Assembly: GCA_950106755.1 (NCBI GenBank)
Contig: OX467086.1
Span: 26,120,001 to 26,184,000 of the forward strand
Source of the DNA: Climacium dendroides
Lineage: Eukaryota; Streptophyta; Bryopsida; Hypnales; Climaciaceae
DNA length: 64,000 nucleotides
Direction: 5' to 3'
Below are positions 48,204 through 59,399 of this stretch, piece by piece (positions within the stretch are counted from its first letter, which is position 1; each line of letters opens with the position of its first letter). The notes under the pieces are model-generated. The model ran no database searches. It saw nothing but the letters and a program-made list of their open reading frames with translations, and was not told the DNA's origin. The translations under genes were made by a program, and so were the position numbers.

Positions 48204-48566
48204 GTCTGTTTCACCCTCGAACTTTTTGATCCTGTGTTGGCTGGCTATGACATGAGCTACAATGTGGGTCTGAGGATTCCCATCGGTTGCATCTTTGCAA
48301 ATTCAATTCGTGTGATCTTCTTGCATGATAAGGCTGGTATGCGCACCTTTAAATTGTCACCAAGTACAACTGAGCATTATTACTACGGTATTATGAAACA
48401 TAAATTATTCTTAGCGGATCTTATTGGCAATTGGAAAGAGGATTCCAGCACATGCACATTATTTGGATACTGTATGAATAAAGTTGTGAAATTTCAAAAT
48501 ATCAGTCTAAATCCAATATTAAGCTCTCATAGACTCCCATGTTTTGATTGTGTGCGTCTTGTGTAA
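48204..48566 (+). other. Possible exon of an unknown gene
   Basis: After an acceptor-like TTTTCACCAG (ending about 48,202) a frame stays open to TGA at 48566. Its first part (FTLELFDPVLAGYDMSYNVG) looks protein-like. No family is recognised, no start codon is obvious before 48,249, and no partner exons were found. The 165-bp repeat array abuts it on the left, so it may be a gene cut by the repeat. Confidence 0.2.
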
Positions 48567-48569
48567 TCA

Positions 48570-50160
48570 ACACCTAAGTATTTGTGACGTTTTTGGGTGC
48601 AAATGTAAGTGTCACATTTTAGGTAGTGTTGATTTTGGGTGTATTGTACTTCACATATTTGAGTTCCCTTGAAACTGGTCCTACCTCTTGATTGCTAGGG
48701 AGAGTTACCTTTGTTTTCTGCAGTCTCTTCGTGTTGGCATCAGTCTGGTAGGTGGAACGATCATGTGTCATAATTGCAGGAGTCTTTTCAAGGAGCTCAA
48801 TTCGATCTCACTCTCTTGCGTGCTTCCCTTTTTTTTGGAACACATGGGCAATTTTCATTGAATCTTGCGTGCTTCTCAATCACACTTGGTGAACTGCCAT
48901 TGTTGTTCGTTTCTGGTACTTCAATAATACGAAGTTGATAGTTACCGCAAGTGTGGAAGCGCATTTTTGGAAGGTAACATATCTTGTGAATTTCAACACC
49001 TGTGAACTCTACCAGAAACATTTATAGATAAAGAGCGAAGGAGATCGAAGTATGCTGAGATTGATTGATTCATTGATATATAAAAACCATGGGTGGAAAC
49101 ATTACATACTGGTTTGAGGGAAGCAGTTGTGTAGAATTCAGATTATATCTTACTACCGTATGTCAGTATGATCAATCAATAGCAGAGTGACCCACTGAAG
49201 GAAGAGACTAAGACAAGAATGTCAGGAATTATTCATTACAATTTTCTCTAGAAGGTACAGAAAAATTCCCACCAACATGATCTTAGAGGAAGCATTCTCT
49301 ATTCTGTATTCTGTGGCTGCTCAGACCGTCCAGCAGCTTCAAAATTGGAGAATTTTTATCAACTGCCTTTGAAGATTTTCCTCAAATCAGAGTCGTCGTC
49401 CCCCTCCTCATAGAATAATTTCCATTCATCTTCACGTGGCACTTAACTTAGTTTGCTGAGTTCTTCAAAGCTCTGCGGATTGCAGAAAACAAAACGTTGT
49501 TCAATGTTTGCTACTTCAATTTGCTTCTGGAATGGAACATGGTTTTTTACAACTGGAGAGTGTACTTTGAATTAGGGCAAATACAAAAGCAGCAGTGGAG
49601 CTAGCAAGCAAAAGACATGGAATGTGAGGATGGTATACAAGGAGCAGTTAACGTTTTAGACAAGCATATTTGCGAACTTATTCCCAAGATGATGCATGAT
49701 TTGCAACCCCTCAAACATTTCAAAAATGGAGTCTCTTCAAAATTATCACCAGCCCTTATCCACGACAACAGCCTGATTTTCAATGTGCAGTGTGATGACT
49801 GTCACTATGTCTCTAAGGCAATTGCACCCAATTGAGACCTGTTTGCAAAACTATTAGACCTAAATTCTTGCATAAAATGTAAGCCCTCTGCAACATGAAT
49901 ATCTAATCTAGGGTTTAGGGTGTAGGATTTCGTGTGTAGGGTTTCTGAGATCTTGAAAAGGTCTAGATTTCCGATTCCCATTCCTGAACACAGCCCATCC
50001 CTGGAACCACCCCTTTGGATGAAACGTTATCTCATCCGTTTTCATCCAAGCAAACTTTCACGGAAGAACGGAGGGCACGAGTGGATAATGCGCTCCTCAG
50101 CCTAAGATTTCCTCTCCCCTCTCTAATTCTTGCCAAATTGCCGCTGGTTTCTGTGCACAA
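48570..50160. other. Intergenic region upstream of plastid L12
   Basis: No firm gene. A 72-codon frame at 49617-49835 (plus) starts at a proper ATG but is unrecognised. From about 49,990 the sequence becomes more GC-rich and must contain the promoter and leader of the L12 gene; no TATA box stands out. Confidence 0.4.
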
Positions 50161-50229
50161 TTGCAGGCATTCACTGATTCCTCGCTGGGTTTGCTCAATT
50201 GCGCTTGCTTGAGCTTTCCTTCAGCGCGA

Positions 50230-50802
50230 ATGGCAGCAGCAGCAGCGATGGCACAAGCCGCCCGCGTGAGCGCCCCTCCGGCGAGTTTGGGTGCCGCGAG
50301 CTCCATTTCTCGAACAGGCGAGTTTCAATCCGCCGCGCGCGTCCACTTCTCCTTCAAGGCGGCCCCTGCGAGGCGATCAACGCTGTTCGCCGTGCGCGCC
50401 GCAGTGTTGGATGCAGAGAAGCTGGATCGTCTCGTTGCGGAGGTCGAGGGATTGACGTTGGAAGAAGCGAGAGCCTTTACGGACAAGCTCCAGGAGCGTC
50501 TCGGTGTGAGCGCTTCCTCGTTTGCGCCTGCAGCTGGTGGAGCATCCACTGGAGCGCCTGCTGAAGCCGCGCCTGCAGTGGAGGAGAAGACGGAGTTTGA
50601 TTTGGTGCTGGAAGAAGTTCCTTCCACTGCGAGAATTGCTGTTATTAAGGTGGTGAGGACGTTGACGGCGTTGGGGTTGAAGGAGGCGAAAGACATGATT
50701 GAGGGCTTGCCGAAGAAGGTGAAGGAGGGCGTGAGCAAGGAGGACGCGGAGGAGGCGATGAAGACATTGGAAGGCGCTGGGGCCAAGTGTAGCATCAAGT
50801 GA
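50230..50802 (+). CDS. RPL12: Plastid 50S ribosomal protein L12 (bL12c), nuclear-encoded
   Basis: A single exon of 190 residues, close to the 191 of Arabidopsis. Residues 1-56 are rich in Ala, Ser and Arg and poor in acidic residues, a chloroplast transit peptide, with likely cleavage near AVRA. Residues 60-93 form the N-terminal dimerisation region ([19 protein letters not shown]). Residues 94-120 are the Ala/Gly/Pro hinge. Residues 121-190 form the globular C-terminal domain with [41 protein letters not shown] and GAKCSIK. L12 dimers make the ribosomal stalk that recruits translation factors in the chloroplast stroma. The start is the first ATG of the frame; a second in-frame ATG six codons later is also possible. 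Intronless within the coding region. Confidence 0.97.
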   Translation: MAAAAAMAQAARVSAPPASLGAASSISRTGEFQSAARVHFSFKAAPARRSTLFAVRAAVLDAEKLDRLVAEVEGLTLEEARAFTDKLQERLGVSASSFAPAAGGASTGAPAEAAPAVEEKTEFDLVLEEVPSTARIAVIKVVRTLTALGLKEAKDMIEGLPKKVKEGVSKEDAEEAMKTLEGAGAKCSIK

Positions 50803-52271
50803 GAAGGGCTGGCAAAGATTTTAGGGTTTGTTTATCTAAATCACCCTGGGGGACGCTCTTCATAGTGGAAATTTGGTCTTTTTTCGTGTTCGTTAGGGAT
50901 AAACCCCCGTTCTTGGGATTTACGCACATATGGATGGTATCGCTTAGGTTTCGGGTAGAAAATTACTTGTCGATGCTACAATGTCACATATTTTTTGGAA
51001 TGGGAAGATGAGGAGCATGATGCACGTAGAAGAGTGTGGTGTACTCTAGGGATTACAGTCAGTGAATTATGTCTTGCCTTTTTGAATTGTTCAATGGAGT
51101 CCATTGTAGGTCATGTTTCAAGTGAGAATCGTAGAAGCGACCTGCCATTTCGATGTTTTGTATCAGAACCTCAACGAAGCCCGTTTCGGTAGGGGTGGCA
51201 TCCATTGGATAATGGTTTTATCTCATGGCGTGTCCTTCTTTGACGTTATGGTATCCTTTCCTTGAACCCTTTGATTGAACAGGATTCGACCATTTAGGTT
51301 ATGCTCAGTAATGTGAAACTGCAGCCTTTTTTAAGGCGTAGAATCCTTTATGAAGAGACTTACGCCAACTATGAGGGAAGAATTCCTTGCAATGAAGTAG
51401 AGCCTTGTTAATAAAACAAAACATGCCGAGCCACTGATGCATCTGGTTGTACCGCTGGACTTGCTTACCAGTTTATTTTTCAGGTTTTATTTTAGCATTT
51501 TCATGAACAGGAGATGGCGATGTCTTCAGATTTTTGAATGTGTGTTCTGACATATTTGATGGTGCGCTTTGGGGACTTATCTACAATAAAATGCGGACTA
51601 ACTGTTGACTCTCTCATATGAGTTCCAAGTTTCTCATGTTTTACTAGAGTGTGTCTGAATTCCGGACTAGGATAGGAAAGCCATCCTGAGTGCAATCCTC
51701 TTCGTATCATTTAGGTCAATTTTGACAAAGACGACACTCTGAGATGGTTATGTGATGTGTTGATTGGGAATGTCTTTTGATATGGACTTGATTGGAATTC
51801 GCAATCTTCATTCAGTTCGTTGGTGTGATGCAAGTCTTTCGCTTCTCCACCACATCGAGGATATGTTTCCTTCTACGGATTTTTGAAGGTTGGGAGAAGT
51901 TTTGTGATCCTTCATAGACTACTCTTCTTGCATTAGGAGTCTGGAGGTGGCAGATTGGGTCATGGGGAGATTCCCTTCTCTTGTTATTTATTTATTTATT
52001 TATTTTATCGTAATTTTGTGATCAACTCTATCATTGGTGGAAACTTCCATGACCCTCAAAATCTTGTGGAGATTGGTAGTGCTTTGAGAGACACTATGAA
52101 AGTCCAATTTTTTTGGAAGGCCCTTGATTTGTACCCATGGATGTTGTACCCGTGGATGATCACTCGTTGGGTAATAAAAACTCACAAATGAAATTTCTCA
52201 ATATCCTACTCCTTTATAGAGTGAGGGTCATTTCCAATAAAATCAAAAGGTTGTAGTGAACAACTTACTAA
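50803..52271. other. Downstream of plastid L12; nothing further recognised
   Basis: The 3' untranslated region of L12 lies in the first few hundred bases; an AATAAA occurs in TTAATAAAAC near 51,411 but is distant. Composition stays moderate to about 51,950. No second gene is supported. Confidence 0.35.
51984..52006. repeat. TTTA microsatellite
   Basis: About five TTTA units. Confidence 0.9.
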
Positions 52272-52596
52272 GGTAGGAGGGTCTAAAAGTGTACAAGCTC
52301 TAAAATCATCCACCTCTTCAAATGTACATTATTTGTACATGTTTCTTTTTCATAGTTTTCAGCAATGTACAAAATGTGTACATTTGAGGAGGTGGGCGAT
52401 TTTAGAGCCCTATGCCATTTCAACTTCAAAATTTCATAACTAATTTCACAAAGCTCCAAAAAATATGAAACAACTTGAATTAGATGTCAATTCCACTTGT
52501 TTTTTAAGGAGAATTTACTGAAAAATATTTCAAGAAGCTTCACCTCCTTGAAATTCAGTTTCAGCTCTTAGGTGGGTGATTTATGAACCTCCTACC
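52272..52596. mobile_element. Hairpin element with nested palindrome
   Basis: The outer ends GGTAGGAGGGTC and the complement of GGTAGGAGGTTC match 11 of 12. Inside, AGCTCTAAAATC..CCACCTC..CAAATGTACA (from 52,287) is mirrored near 52,370-52,410, forming a second long hairpin. No target duplication was identified. Confidence 0.5.
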
Positions 52597-53034
52597 AGCA
52601 TAGGAACTTCACCAATGTTGAAAAGCAAAATCACTTCCATGTAGAAGAATACAATAAATCAATTTTTTGTCAACCATTTGAATTGAGCCTTGTGGTTTTT
52701 TTAAAGTAAGATTAGGTTTTGGTAACACAACTGACTGTAAACTTCACCCATTGTGACAAGTGAAGTCAATTCTAAGGAGAAAATATAATGAATGAATGTT
52801 TTGTCAACCATTTGAATTACGCTTGGCATGGATTTTAGCTTTAGTCCAATTTTATTTATTTTTGGGCCATCACATATAGTACAATGTTCTTCAATACTTT
52901 TAGTAAAATAAATTTGGCACCAATTAAGATCTAATCTCCGATCAATCAAATTGGTTATTGCTACAAAATCATGGTCTTTGGAGGGTAATTTGGAGAGGTT
53001 GATGTGACATATTTTGCATCCTATAAATGACTAA

Positions 53035-53220
53035 ATGGGGAATTTCATTAAAATGGCGAATATTCTATGACTTTGACATCCCACAATTCAGACTGGGCAA
53101 TCTGAAATCTAGTACACTACTAGATTTCAAACCAATTTCAAACCGCCCAGTTTAAACTGTGGAAATGGCACACTGTGAAAATGGCACATAGAATATCGCC
53201 ATTTTAATGAAATTCCCCAT
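53035..53220. mobile_element. Miniature inverted-repeat element, 186 bp, with CTAA duplication
   Basis: The left arm starts ATGGGGAATTTCATTAAAAT and the right arm ends with its complement; about 34 of 35 bases match (one extra A on the left). CTAA stands on both sides (53031-53034 and 53221-53224). Inner smaller palindromes (GAAATCTAGT and ACTAGATTTC) also occur. A TAA-type target could point to PIF/Harbinger, but the ends do not settle the superfamily. Confidence 0.82.
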
Positions 53221-53224
53221 CTAA

Positions 53225-54690
53225 TATTTTTGAATGTCATACAATTAGATGATTTTCATACAAATCTTGTGTTTTATGAGTGACCAATCACCAATCACAA
53301 TACACCTAGATGATTTTCATATGGATTTTGCACCTTGTAAATGCTTGTAAATGACTAAGATCTTTCAATTTTTAGATGATTTTCATCCATTCTATTTTGA
53401 GGGTATGTTAATGAGAATATGTGAATGGATATGTTACATCATTGTACGAATACATTTACATTATTCTGGATTTTATGACAAGGTCCTAACTCTATGATAA
53501 TGGTTCCAAACAAATCACCATATAGTTAATTTTGGATTTTTTTTCATATTCATCTCAATTCTCATCATCAAATTAATTTCTTTTGGCATACTATTTACTC
53601 TAATTATTTATTATATTTTGTAATTTTGAACCATATTTAAGTAAAACTAAAAGCTAATAGTTCCCTCATATTGATCCCATTATGTAATAATACAATGATT
53701 GAATATAAAGTGGTTTGTTAGAAATTACTTGCACAATATTTTTACTTCCTATAAACATAGAGTGCATTAAAATGTATATCATGTTTTATACCTTAATGTA
53801 TCAAAGAACCCCTTCAAAAGTGTTAGGATTCTTTTCTAATTGAATCAAACTTATAGTATGGATTATATTCAATGCTCATATGAATTCCTTTAGGTGTGCA
53901 TATTATAAGGCATTGCATTTGGAGGGTCTCACACATAGCCAAGGTAGATGAAAAGTACTCCAAGCCCCTCCAAATATTCTCCAAGTACTATTCTCTCCAA
54001 ATGACTATCTTTTCTAAATATTCTTCGAAGACTATCATTTCCAAATATTCTCTCAAAACCACCTTATTGTGAATGCTTAATTTTTTTTTTGAGGGAGTCT
54101 ATCTTGGATGTTGTTTTCAGGGAGAGGGAGATTGAAGTGGATTGTTGTAAATAGTGATAGTGATTTTTATTTTAGAATTTTCTGAACTTAAGATTTATAT
54201 GTTTTTTTGATGTCCTAACATTGCCAAAAAACATGGGACACACATGTATTTGCTTTGTATAAGTATTCAAAAACCATATTTGTAATCATGTATGTACTTA
54301 TCTTTGAATATGTCTCTAAAATTGTTGTTTTTTTCATTTATTTCAAAAAGTAGTGTTGGTTAATTGAAATGGATTGCCTTGACTCTTTTGAGAGGTAGTA
54401 GCATGCCAAATCTACATTTAGTCATTTTTTCCTACAATTGATCAATTTGCTATATATAGGACATATTTTATGTGCAAGTGTGGAAATAAGTTGGAAGGCT
54501 TGTCAAATATAGATGTGAAATTACGGTACATCAATTGTAGCATAGGTGCTCTTATACAAGACTTGTCTATTATATTGTTTTGAGCATTTTGAAGAAGGAA
54601 AAGTTTATTATTTCCCACCAACTAAGGATTAATGTAAAAATCTTTCATCTATTTTTAAGTGGTTAAAGTCTTTATTTCAAGACTTCTTCT
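53225..54690. other. Intergenic with weak short repeats
   Basis: TAGATGATTTTCAT recurs three times between 53,248 and 53,390, and a CCAAATATTCT-type motif recurs between 53,980 and 54,055. No gene is seen. Confidence 0.4.
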
Positions 54691-54696
54691 AGCTTA

Positions 54697-55717
54697 TTTT
54701 GCCCCTAATGGTCCAAACTCCATTTATTGGCAACATAGTGATTTTTGGCAACTCGCTACAAAAGGAATTTTTATTTATTTTTCTTTGAAATCTTCACACA
54801 ACATGTGCCAAAGGAATAGCTTTAAGGTGCAAAAATTTTCATAACTTTTGACTACATGGTTAAAAAAATTATTGCATAATATGCGATTTTCATTGCTCAA
54901 CAAGCTACTTGAGCAACTCAAAAAAAATCACTTCCTTAAGAAATAAAATTTTAAAAATGGTTTTCTTTCTTTCTCTGTAGCTTTGAATCATTCCATTTTT
55001 CATTAATGAAATTAAAGTTATGAAGAGTTTTGGTTTGTGGGTAGTTACAAAATTTGTATTATAAATAATCTTTGAATTTCTTTATTTAACTCAATTTTCA
55101 ATAAATTTGAAAAAAAATAAAAAATAAAAACATTGAATGTAGATTGTTTTTTACAAGATTAGAATCATTGGGATTGGCATCTTTCAATTCCATAACCATA
55201 TTCTTAACAACTTAGAATTTTAAATCATACTCTAATTCTTTTTACTTACTATTTTTTTCAAGAATGGACATGATATATTTTTTGTATGAAATTTTTATAT
55301 GTATTTACAACTTATGTCTTCAAAATATTATGGAGAGTAAAGAATTGTAGAATCTACACATTTTTGTGTAAAAAGTTTGAAAGATGAAATCTAACTATTT
55401 GGGAAGGATTGAAAATATTTCTTTTGAAATTCAAGTGACTTGATCTTGCAATTGGTAAGGTTTCATATTTTAAAATTTTAGGAGGATGTATTCTAATAAG
55501 TTAACTAAAGGATCCTATGGTTGGATTTACTAATGAATAAATATAGATGAAGATTTTAGCCTTGCTTTGGATTTAAGTACTTTGAAGTAGTTTTGGGCCT
55601 GAAAACATCGAACATCTTGGGAGGTTAGAGTCTTTGATTCCAAATATAGAAGTGGTAAATCAAATTTTTCTACTTTTTTCCCAAGGTAAATCATTGGGAG
55701 CAATTTTTCTTCATTCT
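54697..55717 (-). repeat. TTAA-CCCC family element E (partial), tandem to D
   Basis: It begins TTTTGCCCCTAATGGTCCAA, close to the left end of element D, and continues with shared marks (GGCAACATAG, CACAACATGTG, AGCTTTAAGG, TTTTGACTACATGGTTAAA). It runs into D without a clean right end, repeating the head-to-tail arrangement seen at 35,242-37,143. Confidence 0.6.
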
Positions 55718-56646
55718 TTAGCCCCTAAAGGACCAAACAGTGTTTTTTTGGCAACATAGCAATTTTGGGCAGCTCACTACGAATGAAAATTTCATTTTCT
55801 TTCATTGAAATGTCCACACAACATGTGTCCGAGGAGTAGCTTTAAGGCCCAACAATTTTCTTAACTTTTGACTACATGGTTAAAAAATTATTGTATGATA
55901 TGTAGTTTTCTTTGTTTTGCGGGCAATTCAGGCAAAGAAAAATCTTCTTTAAAAATCACTTTTTAAAAAAAATAAAATTTGAAATTGGTTTTCTAGATTT
56001 ATTTATACATGGATATCTTTGAATCATTCCAATTTGATTAATGAGATGAAAGTTATAAGGAGTTTTAGTTTGCAAATAGTTATAGAATCTCTACTCTAAA
56101 ATAAACTTTGAAGTCATTTATTTAACTCAATTTTCAATATTTTTGGAAATAAAATAAAAATTAGGGGGTGTACATTGTTTATTAAAACATTACAACCATT
56201 GGGATTGGCATTTTTCAATTTCATAAATAAATTTTTAACAATTTTGTATTTTGAATCATTTTCTACTTCTTTCTACTTTCTATTTTTTCCTATACGTTGT
56301 ACAATTCCAAATGATTTGAAAATTTTCAAGCAGCATGTAACCAAATTGACTTGATGAATGAATCCAAAGGGTAACCACCATTTGGGACATTTTTTGGTAA
56401 TGATCAGACCTTATGAAGTGCAACTGCCCATTTTTTGGCAGGAACAGAAAAAGGAGTTTTATTACTTCAAATGCTAATATCTTGCAATCTACACGGTAAA
56501 ATTTCTGAAAATTTTTCTACATATTCTCAAACCAAAGTAATATAAGATCCTATGGTTAGATGTTTTAAAATTTTAATACCTGTACTAGAGATGGTAGTTT
56601 TGGAGCATTTTTGGTGAAAACATAGTCAAAATCCTTTAGGGGTTAA
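55718..56646 (-). mobile_element. TTAA-CCCC family element D, 929 bp
   Basis: The left end TTAGCCCCTAAAGGACCAAA and the complement of the right end, TTAACCCCTAAAGGATTTTG, are inverted repeats; the matching extends outward by CATTC. The inside matches element B in reverse (ATCTTGCAATCTACACGGT, AAGATCCTATGGTTAGATGT). The length is 929, the same as B. Non-coding. Confidence 0.62.
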
Positions 56647-57679
56647 GGAATGCTCCTACATAGCATTATGCAAGAAGTAATTGTATACCCCTTCTAGAAT
56701 TATTAAAAGGAGATATTGTCTTTTCTTAAATACTTGGAGGGTGATAGATTTTTTCAAACATAGGGGGCTCTACAATTAGACATTACTTTGAACCAACTCA
56801 TATTATTATTTTGTTTCATCATAAGGAGTTTCTTTGTAAGGATGTCTTGAAGGTTGCAAAAGGAATCCAACTACTCTTATAAAAATGTATGAAGCAATAT
56901 ACACCAAGGCTTTTTTTTGGCAACAGGGGTACTAATTTGCATCCAAAAATTTGTCTTTGAGGAATTGACAGGAAGAAAAAGTTTGTAGAAAAGTGAACCT
57001 TCTTGCCACATTGGTGGCTAATCTTCCTCTTGTAGTGCCAAGTGGTGCCTATCTTCTCGCTCCCTATAACGTCATGTCGCTCATAGATTTAGGGTTTAGC
57101 TCCCTCCTTTAGGTGATTATTGCCCACTTCACTTATGATTAGTGCTCATCTTCCTCAATTTGTTGCAGTTGCAGCATACCCTTTTATGCAATTATCACCC
57201 GCCATTGTGTTCCTATCGTGGATGGTGTCTCCATGATGGCCCAAAAGAGTAGCAATTACTTTGCCATTTGCAGGCAAGAGTGGGGTTTAGTGTTTGCTCT
57301 AATTTTTATAGAGTAGTCTTCATGCTTTGTTGCCTTGTTGCCGGCATAGTGATAGAGGGAGGTTGTATTGTTGTGGCGCGATTGTGGAATTGTAGGGAGT
57401 GTCCAAAAGCCCTTTTTGAATTTTTGAATTTGCATGTTTACAAAAAATAATGTTCATTGCTCATTGTTTGTTGAAATGGAGGCACTAGGCTTTTATGATG
57501 AGTGGAGAGTTTGCAGACATAGAGCACACGTTAAAGGAGCCCCAATGTAATGGGTTTTGTGTGCACTAATTTTGTTTGCTCATTTTTAGCATGTGTTTGG
57601 TATGTGTTTTGATTTGCTTTGTGTTTGCTTGGCCATATGTATTCTCTATTTGAATTTTTTTTTAATAACAACTTTGCCC
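56647..57679. other. Intergenic, nothing recognised
   Basis: AT-rich with some moderate-GC stretches; the short open frame at 57268-57450 is not supported as a gene. Confidence 0.35.
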
Positions 57680-59345
57680 AATGGGGTTTGGTGACGAGGA
57701 CTTTGAAGAAAATGCAGTAGACAAGGCAGTATGCGTTGCTTATCTTGTGAGGGAGGCAAAGGAAAAAACAAATGAGACTTTGGAGTTAGTATGGAATTAT
57801 AAGAGATCAAATGCAAAGGAAAATTGTTGACCTCTAGAGGACAAAAACAACAAAATAAACAATGCATTTTTATTTTGGATCCAACTACAATGTTGGAGGG
57901 TCAACTGTTGTTGATGGTATATATTTGATGGCATTATCTTAGAGGTGCCTAGAACAAAGCCTACTTCAGTTGAGGAGTATCCTAGCAGCGAAGATAGTAG
58001 CCAACAGAGGTCAAGAGTGTCACATACAGCAATATCTACTAACACTAATTTGCTTTGTGGTTTGTCCTCTAGTTTACGCAACATGCAAGTATTGAGCAGC
58101 AAGTCCCCCTTCATCACCATTTATTTATAATTGGACGGTGTTGACAATGCTAATTTGGTGGAAGTTCATTATGACAATGAAGAGTTTGAGGATGATTGAA
58201 ACTTTCAAATGCCACCAAAGAAGAGAGATAGCAATTCATGTTCTAAATTAGAGAGCAAACAATTTCAAGCATAGAAGAGATGTGATCATTACAAAAAATT
58301 CCAAACTTTGTACATAGCCAAGCTTCCTTGGGCAAAAGGTATCATAGATAGTGATGGGATTCTGCATATGGTTAAGTGCAAGGTCTACACTGCAATTGAC
58401 AAAAAGTTGTGTATAATGGCGCCTAAGTCAAATACATTGTTTAAATACAATGAAAAGAGGATTGCTTGGAAGGATCTTCCTCACTTCAAAGTGAATGTTT
58501 GGCAAGTAGTATATTACCATGTAATATTAGTATCTTAAGAATATAAAGTTGTATGTAGCACTTCCACCACCAAAGGTCCTCCAACAAATCAACCACTACA
58601 CTTCAATGGAGGCCTACAAGAAGGTCCAATTTGCAACCCTATTTCAACTTTTGAGTCAAAGACGTCCCATAGTTGAATATGAATCTTGTCACTCTTGTGT
58701 CCATCTCTACAAACTTTTGAATGTACTTGATGTGCATATTGGTATGATAATTCTGGATGGATTATGGTGGGTTGTGTATACAAGCAAGTTGTCACTGAGA
58801 TGAAAAGGTTGCTAGGTTTTGCCATTACTTTGCCATAATAGTCAATGAAGTTGCTACTGTAGACAATACGAGTTATCAATTTATACATGTTTATATCGTG
58901 CAAGACTAAATCCGCATTCCACTACTTGTTTCTTTAAAATGTGTAGAGTGTACCCCTAATGCTAATAATCTTACAGAGTTAATTGTCGATGCTATCAATA
59001 GTAGAGGTAAACTAATCTCTGAAAACATAGCCCACAAATTGCTCAGCTTTGGGGTAGATGGTGCCTTGATGTTATAGGGTTCTAGAGATGGTGTGACTAT
59101 GTAGGTTAAGGAAAAACATGCTCCATTCATAATTAGAGTCCTTTGTGTTGCATGCTATTGCAATTTGGCTTTTAAATCCTTGTCTAGTTTTGGGATTCTG
59201 CAAACATTGAGAAATTGTCGACCATTACCCATGCATATTTTTTCATAAGTCCAAACGATTTGCGGAATTCAAACAATTGGTAGAATTGATGGAAACTAAT
59301 GCTTTCAAGCAGAATGTGCAAACCTAATGGATCAATGTAAATCAC
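57680..59345 (+). pseudogene. Decayed hAT-like transposase-derived gene
   Basis: Pieces in shifting frames, in the right order for one protein: an acidic/charged N-part (57,690-58,180), then KKFQTLYIAKLPWAKGI (from about 58,290) with a CKVYT..PKSNTLFKY stretch typical of the N-terminal zinc-finger-like region of C17orf113/ZNF862-like proteins of the hAT lineage. Further on come CDEVAT-like residues (near 58,845), NNLTELIVDAI, KLLSFGVDGA, VACYCNLAFKSL and SKRFAEFKQLVELMETN, then an expected WI segment after an in-frame stop (59,325). At least six stops and several frameshifts rule out a functional protein. hAT transposases use a DDE-type catalytic core; none of it is intact here. No element ends were found. 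Confidence 0.72.
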
Positions 59346-59399
59346 CATAGTGGTTCACAACATTCAAAGTATTAAAAAATCCCCCAAAATAAACTCAAT

